From contig CM038214.1 in the NCBI GenBank assembly GCA_021442155.1, forward strand, positions 48,490,703 through 48,554,702: DNA of 64,000 bases. Reading direction: 5' to 3'. Shown here in pieces: positions 50,277 to 62,732 of this stretch. This DNA is from Cymbidium sinense. Taxonomy: Eukaryota; Streptophyta; Magnoliopsida; Asparagales; Orchidaceae. Every line of letters begins with the position of its first letter. Position 1 is the first letter of the stretch. Under the pieces are notes generated by a model. It was not told the origin of the DNA and made no database searches. It saw only the letters and a program-made list of their open reading frames with translations. The translations under genes and the position numbers were made by a program.

Positions 50277-50750
50277 AGAGAACAAATTTAGATTCCACAT
50301 TTCTTCTTTTTGATTTCATCAACAAAATAGCAAACCAAGTTTTCTAAGACATAAGGGATGACATAGATAAAAATGAGCACGCATAGAGCAAATCAAAAAC
50401 CCTAGATAACTAGAATTGTCTCTACTATAAAGTTACAACTCCATATGCTATAGATTGGATCTATTGTTATTCAGTTTCTCCAGTTCCCATCAGAACCACC
50501 TCGGTCTCTCGAGTAGCGGGATCTGCCATCATACCCTCGATCTCTTTTTGCGCCACCACCATTGTTGTTACCTCCTATGGTCTTCCCGCCTCCATGACCA
50601 CCACTGCTCCGACCACCACCTCCATATCCACCAGCACCTATAGATTCCCAACCACCACTGTGGTAACTACCTCCTCTACCATCGCCTCCACTGCTATGTA
50701 GACTAAGCCTGCTTGATGGTGATGTTCGTGTCGTCAAGGTTCTACCCATT
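50277..50750 (-). pseudogene. GRP last exon plus 3' UTR, copy 3 (class B)
   Basis: The best-preserved C-terminus. Minus-strand frame 50,749-50,471 is open for 92 codons and ends RGYDGRSRYSRDRGGSDGNWRN-like, closing with the GNWRN terminus and TGA, as in plant GRPs. The apparent start (MGRTLTTRT) is out of frame with the RRM remnant. In the RRM frame the sequence reads NG.NLDDTNITIKQA with stops, so one frame change separates the RRM end from the Gly-rich tail (SSGGDGRGG, GGYGGGGRSSGGHGGG). The 3' UTR extends from 50,470 to about 50,279 and is followed by TTACAAAAAAACAAAAATA, an A-rich end. Class B diagnostics: AGCACCTATAGAT and GTTATTCAG near the stop, shared with copy 5. A short Gly-rich peptide could be encoded, but nothing indicates it is made. 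Confidence 0.85.
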
Positions 50751-52610
50751 CTCTTGGTTTAGGTTTAGTAGGTTTTAAGGTTTAGGTTTATTTTTTAATT
50801 TATTTAGTTACTTTTGGTTTAGGTTTAGGGTTTGGGTTCTAGGATTAGGGTTTGGTAGGGTCCAGAGTTTATGGTTTTAGGGTTTATTTTTTTTAGGGTT
50901 TAGGGTTTAGAGGGTTGAGGGTTTAGGGTTGGGTCTGGGCTGTGGTTTGGGGAGGGTTTAGGTCAGTAGTTTATTTAGGGTCAGTTTACATTTGCATGTC
51001 TGGCTAACATTAGTTGGTAGGGTTTTAGTTTAGGGTTTAGCCTAGCTGGGTTTGTCAAAGGCCTTTATGGTTTAGGTAGGGCCTGGGGAGCTCAGGGTTT
51101 TAGTTTAGGGTCAGTAGGGTTGTGGCCTGTTTAGGGTCATCTAGGGTTAGGGTTTCTTAAATCAAGCAAACCCGACAGCCTAAGTTTATTTAGTTTATTT
51201 ATTTTATTTTTATTTAGTTTAGTTTATTTATTTTAGGTTTATTTATTCTAGTTTAGGTTTTTCCTTTTGTTAATATTTTAGGTTTAGGTTTTGGTTTATG
51301 CTTATGTTTTAGTTTTGTTTTATTTTTATTTTATTTTTTGGTTTAAGTTTTATTTTTAGTTTTTAGGTTTAGGTTTAGGTTTTTATTTTATTTTTTTCGG
51401 TACAGGTTTAAAGTTTTTATTTTATGTTTATTTTAAGGTTTTATTTTTTTTATTTTTTTGTTTAGGTTTAGGTTTATTTTTAGTTTATTTTATTTTATTT
51501 AGTTTAGGGTTCAGGTTTAGTTTATTTTAGGTTTAGGTTTTATTTATTTTAATTTAGGTTTACATTTTTTTTTAGTTTAGGGCTTTTGTTTTATTTTTTA
51601 TTTATTTTTAGGTTTATTTATTAGGTTTATGTTTTTATTTAGTTTTTATTTTATTTTATTTTTATTTTACATTTAGTTTTTTACTTTATTTAGGCCTTTT
51701 ATTTTTAAGTTTATTTTATTTTTTAGTTTAGGTTTTTATTTATTTTATTTTAGTTTAATTTTTATTTTTTATTTTATTTTAATTTTATGTTTAGATTTAG
51801 GTTTAGTTTAGGTTTCGGTTTAGGTTTTAGTTTATGTTTCATTTTATTTTAATTTTTTATTTTTATTTACGTTTAGGTTTTTTATTTATTTAGTTTTTAG
51901 GTTTTATTTTTTTATGTTTAGGTTTTTAGCCTTTTAGGGTTTAAGGTTTAAAGTTTATGGTTTACAGCTTAAGGTTTAGTGTTTAAGGTTGCTATTTTAT
52001 TATTTTATTATTATTTATATTCTTTCAAATTAAGTAACCTCTTAAGTTTAGGTTTATTTAGTTTATTTTTTATTTATTTTAGTTTATTTTATTTTTTATT
52101 TTTATTTAGGTTTATTTTTATTTTTATTTAGTTTAATTTATTTCTTTTAGTTTAGGTTTTTTATTTTAGTTTATTTTTTAAGTTTAGGTTTAGGTTTATT
52201 TTTAATTTTAGTTTTATTTTTATTTTATTTTTTAGGTTAGGTTTTATTTTTTATTTTCAGGTTTAGGTTTTAGGTTTTTATTTTTGGTTTATTTTTAAGA
52301 TTTATTTTTTAGTTTACATTTAAGTTTATTTTTAGATTATCTTATTTTATTTAGGGTTTAGGTTTAGGTTTAGTTTAGTTTATTTTATGTTTAGGTTTTA
52401 TTTATTTTAGCTTAGTTTATTTTAGTTTAAGTTTAGGTTTATTTTATTTTAATTTTAGGTTTAGGTTTTTTTTAGTTTAGGGTTTAAGTTTTATTTTTTA
52501 TTTATTTTTAGGTTTAATTTTTTACGTTTCAGATTTTATTTAGTTTTTTATTTTATTTTATTTTATGTTTATCTTATTTTTATTTTAGGTTTAGTTTTAC
52601 TTTTATTTAG
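50751..52610 (+). repeat. Telomere-like array, two units, with GC-rich patch
   Basis: The conserved GRP flank (TTTTTAATTTATTTAGTTAC at about 50,792-50,812) is followed by TTTAGGG-rich DNA and a GC-richer patch (50,920-51,160; TTAGGGTCAG, AGGGCCTGGGG). Junction boxes lie near 51,155 and 52,025. The block is interrupted by LINE sequence at 52,611. Confidence 0.88.
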
Positions 52611-55600
52611 GTAAAACTTGTCGAATTAGTCATGACATGAATCGTACAAAATATTATGTTAACGCTAAGGCATCCCCTAGTTTAATGACGATGGGACATC
52701 TGAAAAATGTGGGTCACGATCGATGTCCGGGTGCAGTGTTAAATATGTAATGGTTCCCACATTATGGATGGATGTGGCAAAGAAGTTAGTCCATGAAACT
52801 AAAATTAAGTTAGTAACTTGGAATATAAGTTCTCTTACAGGATAACTAATGGAATAAATAGATATAATGATTCATCAAAAGATAAATATTTTATGTGTTC
52901 AAGAAACTAAATGAGTTAGGAAGAAAGCCAAGGAGATAGATAGTTTAGGATTTAAACTTTGGTATTTAGGTAGAAGTCGAATTAGAAATTGCGTAGGCAT
53001 GATTATAGATAAAAGTTTGAAGGATAATGTTATAAATATTAATAGATGCGGAGGTAGAATTATAGCTTTAAAAATTATTATTGATATTAAGATTATCAAT
53101 GTTATATGTGTTTATGCTCTTCAAATATGTTTGGATGTAGGCTTAAAAGAAAAATTTTGGAATGAATTAGAGGGATTAATACAAAATATACCTCTTGAAG
53201 AAAAAGTATTTATTATAGGAGATTTAAATGGACATGTTAGATTGCCGTAAGATTTTAAAAGTATTCATGGTGGTTATGGATTTGGAGTGCCTAATGAAGA
53301 AGGTAGGTATATATTAGATTTTGCTTTAGCCTATGATTTTGTAATTTCTAATACTTTATTTACGAAAAGAGATGATCATATTATTACTTATAAAAGTTGA
53401 TCTAGTAAAACACAGATTGATTTTCTTTTTTATAAGAAAAATAGATCGTTTAGATTGTAAAGATTGTAAAATCATTCCAAGTCAAAGTTTATATACCCAA
53501 CATCGATTATTAGTCTTAAATTTTAAGATAAAAGATTAGAAGATGTAAAATAAATTAAATTATTATCATAGGATTAGATGGGGGCACTTAAAGAACACCA
53601 ATAAAAATTTTTTGAAGAGCAAACTACAAGAGCATAGAATTTGGGATGTTCATAAGGAAGCTAATGTTATGTGGGAAAAAGTAGCAAGTGAAATTAAGCA
53701 AGTTGCTAAAAATATGCTTATAGAATCAAAAGGAAAACTTATTTTAATAAAAATAGTTGGTGGTGGAGTCGAATGTGCAAGAAATAATAAATTAATAAGA
53801 AGTGTTTATAAAACTGTTTAGATGTAAAACTCAGAGAATTTGGAAAAATATAAAGTTGCATGTAGAGATTCTAAGAAAGCAATATATGATGCAAAAAATT
53901 TAGCTTTTAGTGATTTATACAATAGATTAGATACCAAAGAAGGTGAAAGATATATGTATAAGTTAGCTAACCAAAGAGATAGGAGAAGTAAAGATCTAGC
54001 TTAATTGAGGTGTATTAAAGATGAAAATCATAAAGTACTTTCTTAGAAAAGGATATTGAAAATAGGTGGATGAGGTATTTTGATAAACTTTCAATGATGG
54101 ATTTGAAAATACAATTGATTTTAGCAACCTTAATGCCTTAAACAAAAATAGAGAATTTTATTTTTTTTGTCGTATTAGTAAATCTGAAGTTAGAGATGCT
54201 TTAAAGAAAGTGAAATGTGGAAAAATAGTAGAACCTTATGATATTCCAATAGAAGTGTGGAAATGTTTAGGAGATCAACGAATTTCTTGGCTTACAAATC
54301 TTTTTAATCTTATTTTAAAGACTAAAAGATGATGAGTGGAGAAAGAGTTTTGATTCCTATATTTAAGAATAGAGGTGATGCACAATAGTGCAAATTATGA
54401 GGAATTAAGTTAATGTCACACATTAAAATTATGGGAGATAGAGTAATTAGCATAGGTTACAATGTGATACAAAGTTTCATAATCTGGTTTTTCGATAGAT
54501 CTACTATGGATGCTATACATTTGTTAAGAAGTTTGATGGAGAAGTACAGAGAAAGTAAAAAGGATCTACATATGATATTTATTGATTTAGATAAAGCTTA
54601 TGATAAAGTTTGAAGAGATGTTCTTTGAAGAGTTCTAGAAAACAAAGGAGTTAATATTGGTTATATTCAAGTCATTAAGGATATGTATACTAGAGTTGTT
54701 ACTTGTGTTGAAACATAAGGAGGATTGAAAAAATATTTTCCTATTTCAGTTGGATTACATCAAGGATCTGCTTTAAGCTCTTACCTTTTTTATCTTTAGT
54801 TGTGGATGTTCTTACTAGGCATTTATAGGAAGATGTACCTTAGTGTATGATTTTTGCTAATGACATTCTTCTTGTTGATAAGACTAGAGCTGGAGTCCAA
54901 GAGAAACTTAAATTATAGAGGTTAACCTTAGAGTCTAATGATTTTCATTTAAGTAGATCTAACACTGAATATATGTAGTGTAATTTTAGTTGTAGAAGTA
55001 AGTAGTAGTGACATTAAGTGAACAAGTCAAAAAGAGTGAATTGTGATATTTAAGCTCTATTATTCAAAATGATGGTGAAAAAGATGGAGATGTTATTAAT
55101 GGAATTAAAGTTGGATGGATGAAGTGGAGGAATGCATCTGGCCTATTGTGTAATAGAAAAGTACAGCCTAAACTTATGGGAAAATTTTATAAGATGGTGG
55201 TAAGACCTTTATGGTGTAGAATGTTTGCCAATAAAAGAGAAGCATGATACTATGTTATGTGTTGCGGAGATGAGAATGCTCAGGTGGATGAGTAGATGTA
55301 CTCTTAGAGATAAAATGCAAAATGAGTATGTTCAAGAAAAAGTTGGAGTAGCTCTAGTGGCAGATAAGATTAGAGAGAGTCACCTTAGATGGTCTGGCCA
55401 CATAAATTTTTAGCCATCTAATGACCCGGTTAGGAGAGTAGATGCATTAGATTTGCCTTATGTTAAGAAAGGTAGAGGTAGAAAAAAGACATGGTTAAGA
55501 TGTATAAAAATTGACTTTAGCATACTTGAATTAAATGAGAATTTCAGACATAATATGACACAATAGAGATAAAGGATTCATGTAGGTGATCCCACGTAGT

Positions 55601-55628
55601 GGGATAAAGGCTTATTATTTTTGTTGCA
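52611..55628 (+). mobile_element. Near full-length RTE-clade LINE, inactive
   Basis: About 3.0 kb. The 5' part encodes the apurinic-like endonuclease: VTWNISSLTG (52,810), INILCVQETK, GFKLWYLGRS, VGMIIDKSLKDNV (52,999-53,040) and FIIGDLNGHV (53,210). RT follows with [23 protein letters not shown] (54,570-54,610), LHQGS, and a catalytic box reading FANDILLVD at about 54,853, where FADD is expected. The C-terminal landmarks MRMLRWMSRCTLRDKMQN and VGVALVADKIRESHLRWSGHI end near 55,413. The 3' terminus is GGGATAAAGGCTTATTATTTTTGTTG. Stops and frameshifts occur throughout (for example 52,843, 53,250, 54,003, 54,614). The D-to-N change plus breaks mean it is dead. Target duplication is not certain in this repeat context. 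Confidence 0.88.
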
Positions 55629-56034
55629 ATTTTTTTATTTTTTAATTTAGTTTAGGTTTATATTTATTTTATTTTAGTTTAGTTTATATTTTTGACTTTA
55701 TTTCTTTTATAGTTTTAGGTTTAGGTTTTGGTTTAAGTTTAGGTTTTAGTTTAGGTTTTTATTTTTATTTTATATTTTATTTTATTTTGGTTTATGGTTT
55801 TTTATGTATTTTATTTTTAGGTTTTATTTAGTTTAGGATTAGGTTTTTAGCCTTTTAGGGTTTAGGGTTTATGGTTTATAGTTTAGGGTTTAGGGTTTTA
55901 GGTTTAGGGTTTAGGTTTTAGGGTTTAAAGTTTAGGGTTTCTAGTTTATTGTTTAGGATTTAGGGTTTAGGTTTTAAGTCAAAGGTTTAGGTTTCAGTTT
56001 AGGATTTAGGGTTTTTGGTGTTTTTAATAGAGAA
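55629..56034 (+). repeat. Telomere-like array between LINE and GRP copy 4
   Basis: TTTATTT-rich DNA gives way to TTTAGGG-rich DNA at 55,850-56,010, directly before the GRP 3' UTR. If the LINE is removed, this completes the unit begun near 52,025. Confidence 0.88.
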
Positions 56035-56495
56035 CAAATTCAGATTCAACATATCTATTTTTCAATTTCATCAACCAAGTAACACACCAAGTTTTCTAAG
56101 ACATAGGTGATGGCATAGATAAAAAATGAGCATGCATAGAGCAAAACAAAAATCGTAGATAACTAGAACTTTTTCTAATGTAAAGATGTAGTTCCATAAG
56201 TAGTAGATCAGATTAGTCGTTCTTTAGTTTCTCAAGTTCCCATCAGAACCACCCTGATATCTCGAGTAGCGGGATCCATGATTATATCCCTAGTCTCTCC
56301 CACTGCCTTCACCATGGTTGTAACCTCCATCACTCCCCCCACCTCCATAACCACCATTGCTGCGTTCCACCACCTCCATATCCACCCGCACCTCCAAATT
56401 CCACACCACCACTGCAATAATTATCTCCACCGCCTTCACCTCCACTGCCAGATATAGAATGAGCTTGACTGATGCTATGAAGTTTATCTGATTCA
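56035..56495 (-). pseudogene. GRP last exon plus 3' UTR, copy 4 (class A)
   Basis: Minus strand: the RRM remnant is decayed (the NGQNLDG codons are altered near 56,490-56,470). The Gly-rich tail persists with GSGGEGGGDNYCSGG, GGYGGGG and GYGGGGSDGGYNHGEG, and the end reads SRY..YQGGSDGNLRN before TAA at 56,226-56,224. A frame change occurs around 56,365. The 3' UTR is 56,223 to about 56,035. It shares class A features with copy 2 (SDGGY.HG, CGTTCTTTAG beside the stop, TTTTCAATTTCATCA in the UTR). Confidence 0.83.
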
Positions 56496-59400
56496 GGGTT
56501 TAGGTTTATTAAGTTTTTGGGTTTAGGATTATTTTTTAATTTTTTTAGTTACTTTAAGTTTAGGTTTACTATTTGAGGTTTAGGGTTAGGGTTTAGGGTT
56601 TAGGGTTTACGATTTAGGGTTTAGGGTTTTAGGGTTTATGCTTTTAGGGTTTAGGGTTTAAGATTAGAGTTTAAGGTTTAGGGTCTAGGGTTCTAGGGTT
56701 TAGGGTTTAGGGTTTTAGGGTTTAGGGTTTAGAGAGGGTCTAGGGTTTAGTGTCTGCTTTGGTTTAGGTTGGGGTTAGGGTTGGTTATTTAGTTATTTTC
56801 TTGGTTTTCAAGGTTTAGGGTTATTTTGGGTAGGTTTAGGGTTTTTAGGATTTAAGGTTGGGTTAGAGGTTTAGCATTTCAAGTTTAGGGTTTAGGGTTT
56901 TTTAAAGAAATTAAGTAAACCCAAATGTATTTATTTAGTTTATTTTATTTATTTTAGTTTATTTTATTTTATTTTATTTAAGTTTATTTTTTTTTTTTTA
57001 GTTTATTTACTTTAGTTTTTTTTTTAGTTTATTTATTTAGGTTTAGGTTTATTTATGTTTATTTTTAGTTTATTTTTATTTTATTTTGGTTTAGTTTATT
57101 TTTATTTTATTTTAGGTTTAAGATTTTATTTAATTAGTTTAGGTTTTAAGTTTTATTTTGGTTTTTAGATTTTATTTTAGTTTAGGTTTAGCTTTATTTT
57201 TAGTTTATTTTATTTTATTTAGTTTAGGTTTAGGTTTAGGTTTAGTATATTTTAGGTCAGTTTAGTTTTATTTATTTTAGTTTAGATTTAGGTTTATTTT
57301 ATTTTTTATTTTAGGTTTTTTTTAGTTTAGGGTTCAGGTTTTATTTTTTATTTATTTTTAGGTTTTATTTTTAGGATTATTTTTTTCGGTTTAAGTTTTT
57401 ATATAGTTTTTATTTTTTTTAGTTTTATGTTATTTTTATTTTAGGTTTTATTTTTATTTTATTTAGGTTTTTCTTTTTTGTTAGTTTAGTTTAGGTTTTT
57501 AGGGTTAGTAGGTGTGGGTTTAATATTGGGTAGGGTTGCAGATTTAGGGTGGGTTTAGGTTTAGGGTTTGGGTAGGATTTAAGCTGGGAGTTTAGGGTTT
57601 AGATTTTAAAAAAAATTAAGCAAAGTAGGATGTACTTAGTTTATTTTTATTATTTTAATTATTTATTTGCATTTTTTATTTAGGAACATTTTATGTTTAG
57701 TTTAGTTTATTTTTAATTTATTTCTTAGTTTAGCTCAGAGGGTAGATTTAGTAGGTGGCTAGGGTTCAGGCTCAGTTTTAGTTTTAGTTAGGTCAGTTTA
57801 GGGTTTGGGTTTAGCTCAGGTGGGTCATTGTTTAGGGTTGAGCTCAGGTCATGGCTTAGTCCAGATTTATGGTTTATGTCTTCTATTTTAATTAAGTGTC
57901 GATGTTTAAGTTTATTTAGTTCATTTTTTATTTATTTTAATTTATTTTATTATAAATTTTTAATTTTTATTTAGTTTCGGTTTAGGTTTATTTTACATTA
58001 TTTATTTTAGGTTTAGGTTTTTTAGTTTTTATTTAATTTTTATTTTATTTTATTTTATTTAGGTTTTATTTTTTAGGTTTATTTAATTTTTCATTTTAGT
58101 TTTGATTTTTATTTATTTTATTTTAGTTTATTTTTTATTTAAATTTATTTATAGGTTTAGGTTTAGGTTTTATAAGTTTTTATTTTATTTTATTTTATTT
58201 AGGTTTAGGTTTTTTATTTATTTGATTATTAGGTTTTATTTAGTTTAGGTTTGGGTATTTAGGTTTTTAGTGTTTAGGGTTTAGGGATTAGGGTTTCAGG
58301 TTTAGGGTTCTAAGGTTTAGGGTTTTAAGGTTTAGGGATTAGGGTTAGGGTTTAGGGTTTTGGGTTTAGAGTTTAAGATTTTTTTAAATTAACTAAATCG
58401 GTAGGTTTAGATTATTTAGTTTATTTAGTTTATTTTTTATTTATTTTTGTTTATTTTAATTTTTGTTTTTGTTTAGGTTTATTTTTTATTTTTATTGAGT
58501 TTAGTTTCTTTATTTTAGGTTTGTTTATTTTAGTTTATGCTTTTTATTTTAGTTTATTTTTTAGGTTTAGGCTTAAGTTTATACTTATTTTTAGTTTAGT
58601 TTTATTTTTTAAGTTTATGATTTATTTTTTATTTTTAGGTTTATGTATAAGTATTTATTTTATTTTTTTAGGTTTATGTTTTAAGTTTTTATTTTAGGTT
58701 TATTTTTAAGTTTTATTTGTTCATTTAGGTTTTGGTTTATTTTTAGTTTAGGGTTTAGGTTTAGATTATTTTAGGTTTAGGTTTAGGTTTTTTTTAATCT
58801 AGTTTAGTTTGTTTTAGTTTAGGATTATGTTTAATTTAATTTATTTATTTTAGGTTTAGGTTTTTTTTAGTTTAGTGTTTAGGATTTTTTTTTTTTTAGG
58901 TTTAGGTTTTTATTTAGTTTTTAAATTAATTTGTTTTATGTTTGTTTGATTTTTTACTTTACATCTAATTTTTATTCTATTTAGGCTTTTAATTTTAAGA
59001 TTTATTTTATTTTGTAGTTGAGTTTAGGTTTTTATTTATTTTATTTTAGTTTTTATTTTCATTACATTATTTTATATTGAGGTTTTAGTTTAGAGGGTTT
59101 TAGTTTATGTTTTATTTTATTTTTTAGGTTTTATTTATTTATTTTAGGTTTTATTTATTTTAGTGTGGTTTTTTTAGTTAGAGGTTTTAGGTTTGTTTGA
59201 GGTTTAGTCAGGGGTTTTAGGGTTTAAGGTTTAGGGTTTAGGTTTTAGGGTTTTAAGGTTTAGAGTTAAGGGTTTAGGGTTGTATGTTTGGGGTTTAAGG
59301 TTTAAGGTTTAGGGTTTAGGGTTTTTTTAGCAGTATGGTTTAGGTAGTTTGGGGTTTAGGGTCAGAGTTTTGGGTTTAGGATTTAGGGTTTAAGGTAGGT

Positions 59401-62261
59401 TTTGTTTTAAAATAGCAATCAACAGTTTAGGTTTATTTAGTTTAGTTTTTATTTATTTTAGTCTAGTTTATTTTTTATTTTATTTATCTTAGTTTATTTT
59501 TTAGGTTTACGTAGGTACATTTTTAGTTTAGTTTCATTTTTTATTTTATTTTTTTAGGTTTTATTTTATTTTATTTTGGTTTATTTGTTTTCATTTTAGG
59601 TTTATTTTATTTTAATTTTTTGTTTATTTTTAGATAACTTTATTTTATTTAGTTTAAGGTTTTGCTATAGTTTATTTTCAATTTAGGTTTTTATTTCATT
59701 TATTTTAGTTTAGGTTTATTTTATTTTGTTTATATTATGTTTAGGTTTTATTTTTTATTTATTTTTAAGTTTTATTTTTTGTTTTATTTATTAGGTTTAG
59801 GTTTTTATTTAGTTTGTATTTTATTGTATTTTTGGTTTATTTTATTATTATTTTACATTGAGTTTTTATTTTATTTAGGTTTTTTTCCTTAAGTATATTT
59901 TAGTTTATTTAGTTTAGTTTGGGTTTTTACTTATTTTATTTTAGTTTATTTTTATTTTATTTTATTTTTAGGTTTAGGTTTATGTTTTGGTTTTGGTTTT
60001 TATTTTATTTTATTTTATTTAGGTTTAGGTTTTATTTATTTATTTGATAATAAGTTTTATTTAGTTTAGGTTTTGGTTCTTATGTTTTTAGGTTTTTATA
60101 GTTTAGGGTTTAGGGTTTAGGGTTTTAACATTTATGGTTTTAGGATTTAGGGTTTAGGGTTTAGGGTTTATGCTTTAGGGTTTTGGGTTTTTAGGGATTA
60201 GGGTTTAGGGTTTTTTTTAAAAAATTAAATAAATCGGTAGGTTTAGGTTTATTTAGTTCCTTTAGTTTATTTTTTATTTATTTTAATTTATTTTATTATT
60301 TTATTTTTATTTAAGTTTATTTTTTCTTTTTATTTAATTTAGTTTATTTTTTTTAGGTTTTTTTATTTTAATTTATCTTTGTTATTTTAGTTTATTTTTT
60401 AGGTTTAAATTTAGGTTTATGCTTATTTTTTAGTTTAGTTTTATTTTGATTTTGTTTTTTAGGTTTAAGTTTTATCTTTTATTTCTAGGTTTAGGTATAG
60501 GTGTTTATTTTATCTTTTTAAGTTTAGGTTTTAGTTGTTTATTTTAGGTTTATTTTTAGGTTTAATTTTTTAATTTAAATTTAAATTTATTTTTAATTTA
60601 TTTTATTTTACTTAGTTTAGGATTTAGGTTTAGTTTATTTTCGGTTTAGGTTTAGGCTTTATTCATTTTAGTTTAGGTTTAGGTTTATTATATTTTATTT
60701 TTTTAGGTTTAAGTTTTTTTTTTAGTTTATGGTTTAAGTTTTTTTATTTATTTATTTTTATGTTTATTTTTTAGGTTTAGGTTTTTATTTAGTTTTTATA
60801 TTATTTCATTTTAGGTTTATTATAATTTTATTTTATATCTAGTTTTTATTTTATTTAAGTTTTTATTTTTAGTTTTATTTTATTTTGAAGTTTAATTTAG
60901 GTATTTATTTATTTTATTTTAATTGAGTTTATTTTTCTTGATTTTATTTTATTTTTACATTTAGATTTAGGTTTAAGTTTTGGTTTAGGTTTCAATTTAG
61001 GTTTTTTATTCTATTATATTATTCATTTTATTTAGGTTTAAGTATATTTATTTATTTTATTTTCAGGTTTTATTTAGTTTAAGTTTAGGTTTTTAGGTTT
61101 TTTTTAGGGTTTAGGGTTTAGAGTTTAGAGTTTGGGGTTTAGGGTTTAGGGTTTAGTGTTGTAGGCTTTAGGGTTTAGGGTTTAGAGTTCAGGGTTTAAG
61201 GTTTAGGGTTTAGGGTTTATGGTTTACGGTTAGTGTTAGGGCTTAGTGTTAGGGTTTTTTTTTAATTCTTTTTAATTTATAGTTTTTAAATTATGTAAAC
61301 TCGTAGGTTTATGTTTATTTAGTTTATGTAGTTTATTCTTTATTTATTTAAGTTTATTTTATTTAGGTTTATTTTTATTTATATTTAGTTTAGTTTATTT
61401 ATTTTAGGTTTATTTATTTTAGTTTAGGTTTTTTATTTTAGTTTATTTTTGGATTTAGGTTTAGGTTTAGTTTTATTTTTTAGTTTAGTTTTATTTTTAT
61501 TTTATTTTTTAGGTTTAGGTTTTGTTTTTTAATTTTAGGTTTAGGTGTAGGTTTTATTTTATTTTTTTTTAGGTTTAGGTTTTAGGTTATTAGTTTAGGT
61601 TCATTTTTAGGTTTTATTTTTTAGTTTAGGTTTAAGGTTATTTTTAGTTTATTTTATTTTATTTAGGTTTTAAGTTTAGCTTTAGGATTAGTTTATTTTA
61701 AGTTTAGTCTTAAGTTTTATTTATTTTAGTTTAATTTATTTAAGTTTAGGTTTAGGTTTAATTTAAGTATTTTTTAAGTTTTTTATTTGTTTTATTTAAT
61801 TTTATTTTAGGTTTAGTTTTGTTATTTTTTTTTACTTTAAGTTTAGTTTGTTTATTTTATTTAGTTTAGTTTTAGTTTTAGTTTTATTTTCTTTTTTAGT
61901 TTTAGTTTTGGTTTTAGGTTTTATATTTTTTTTTTTTATTTTGGTTTTAGGTTTTTTATTTTATTTTTTTTAGTTTTATTTAGTTTAGGTTTAGGTTTTT
62001 AGCTTTTTTAGCATCGGTCAGTTGAGGGTTTAGGGGGTTTAGGTATTTGGGGTTTAGGGTTTAGGGTTTAGTGTTTAAGGTTTAGGGTTTAGGGTTTAGG
62101 GTTTAGGATTTAAGGTTTAAGGATTAGGGTTTTAGGGTTTAGGGTTTAGGGTTTAGGGCTTAGGGTTTAGGGTTTTTAGGGTTCAGTGTTTAGGGTTTAG
62201 ATCATAAGTCTAGGGTTCAGGTTTTAGTTTAGGGTTAAGGGTTTTGTTTTTTTTTTAAAGA
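56496..62261 (+). repeat. Telomere-like array, units between GRP copies 4 and 5
   Basis: Junction boxes near 56,905, 57,605, 57,885, 58,380, 59,405, 60,220 and 61,275, then GRP copy 5 near 62,262. Units range from about 0.3 to 1.05 kb. Near-perfect TTTAGGG runs are found at 56,580-56,740, 58,270-58,370, 61,100-61,230 and 62,050-62,180. A GC-richer patch (GGTCAGTTTAGGG, GCTCAGGTGGGTCA) covers 57,720-57,850. No genes are visible. Confidence 0.9.
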
Positions 62262-62732
62262 GAACAAATTTAGATTCAATTTCTTCTTTCTTATTTCATC
62301 AACCAAGTAACACACCAAGTTTCCTAAGACACAACCGATGACATAATAAAAAATGTACATGCATAGAGCAAATCAAAAATTCTTGATAATTAGAATTGTA
62401 TCTACTGTAATGACATGGTTCCATAAGCTCCAAATCGGATCAATCGTTATTTAGTTTCACCAATTCCCATCAGAACCACCCTGGCCTCTTGAGTAGCAGG
62501 ATTTGCCACCATACCCTCAATCTCTCCCTCGGCCACCACCACAGTTATAACCTCTTACGGTTCTCCCTCCTCCATAACCACCAATACTCCGACCACCACC
62601 TCCATATCCACTAGCACCTATAGATCCCCAACCACCACGATGATAACTGCTGCCTCCACCATCACCTCCACCGCTAGATGTAGTCTAAGCCTGGTTCACT
62701 GTGATGGTCATGCCGTCAAGGTTCTGCCCATT
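62262..62732 (-). pseudogene. GRP last exon plus 3' UTR, copy 5 (class B)
   Basis: On the minus strand one continuous frame runs from NGQNLDGMTITVNQA (62,732-62,688) through the glycine-rich tail (SSGGGDGGGSSYHRGG, ASGYGGGGRSIGGYGGG, GGGRGRD) to GGSDGNW. It is interrupted by only a few stops: after NQA, after GRGRD and in the final GNW(R)N, where TGG is followed by TGA. This copy best shows that RRM end and Gly tail belong to one exon, so the others are its degraded relatives. The next bases upstream (CACAAAG before AATGGG) would suit a splice acceptor. The 3' UTR spans 62,450 to about 62,262 and then meets an A-rich run (TTAAAAAAAAAACAAAA). Class B by AGCACCTATAGAT and GTTATTTAG. Confidence 0.87.

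Noticed and set aside
50471..50749. A real 92-residue glycine-rich protein gene
   Set aside because: The apparent start is out of frame with the RRM remnant, the RRM is missing and sister copies have stops; it is a gene fragment that happens to be open.
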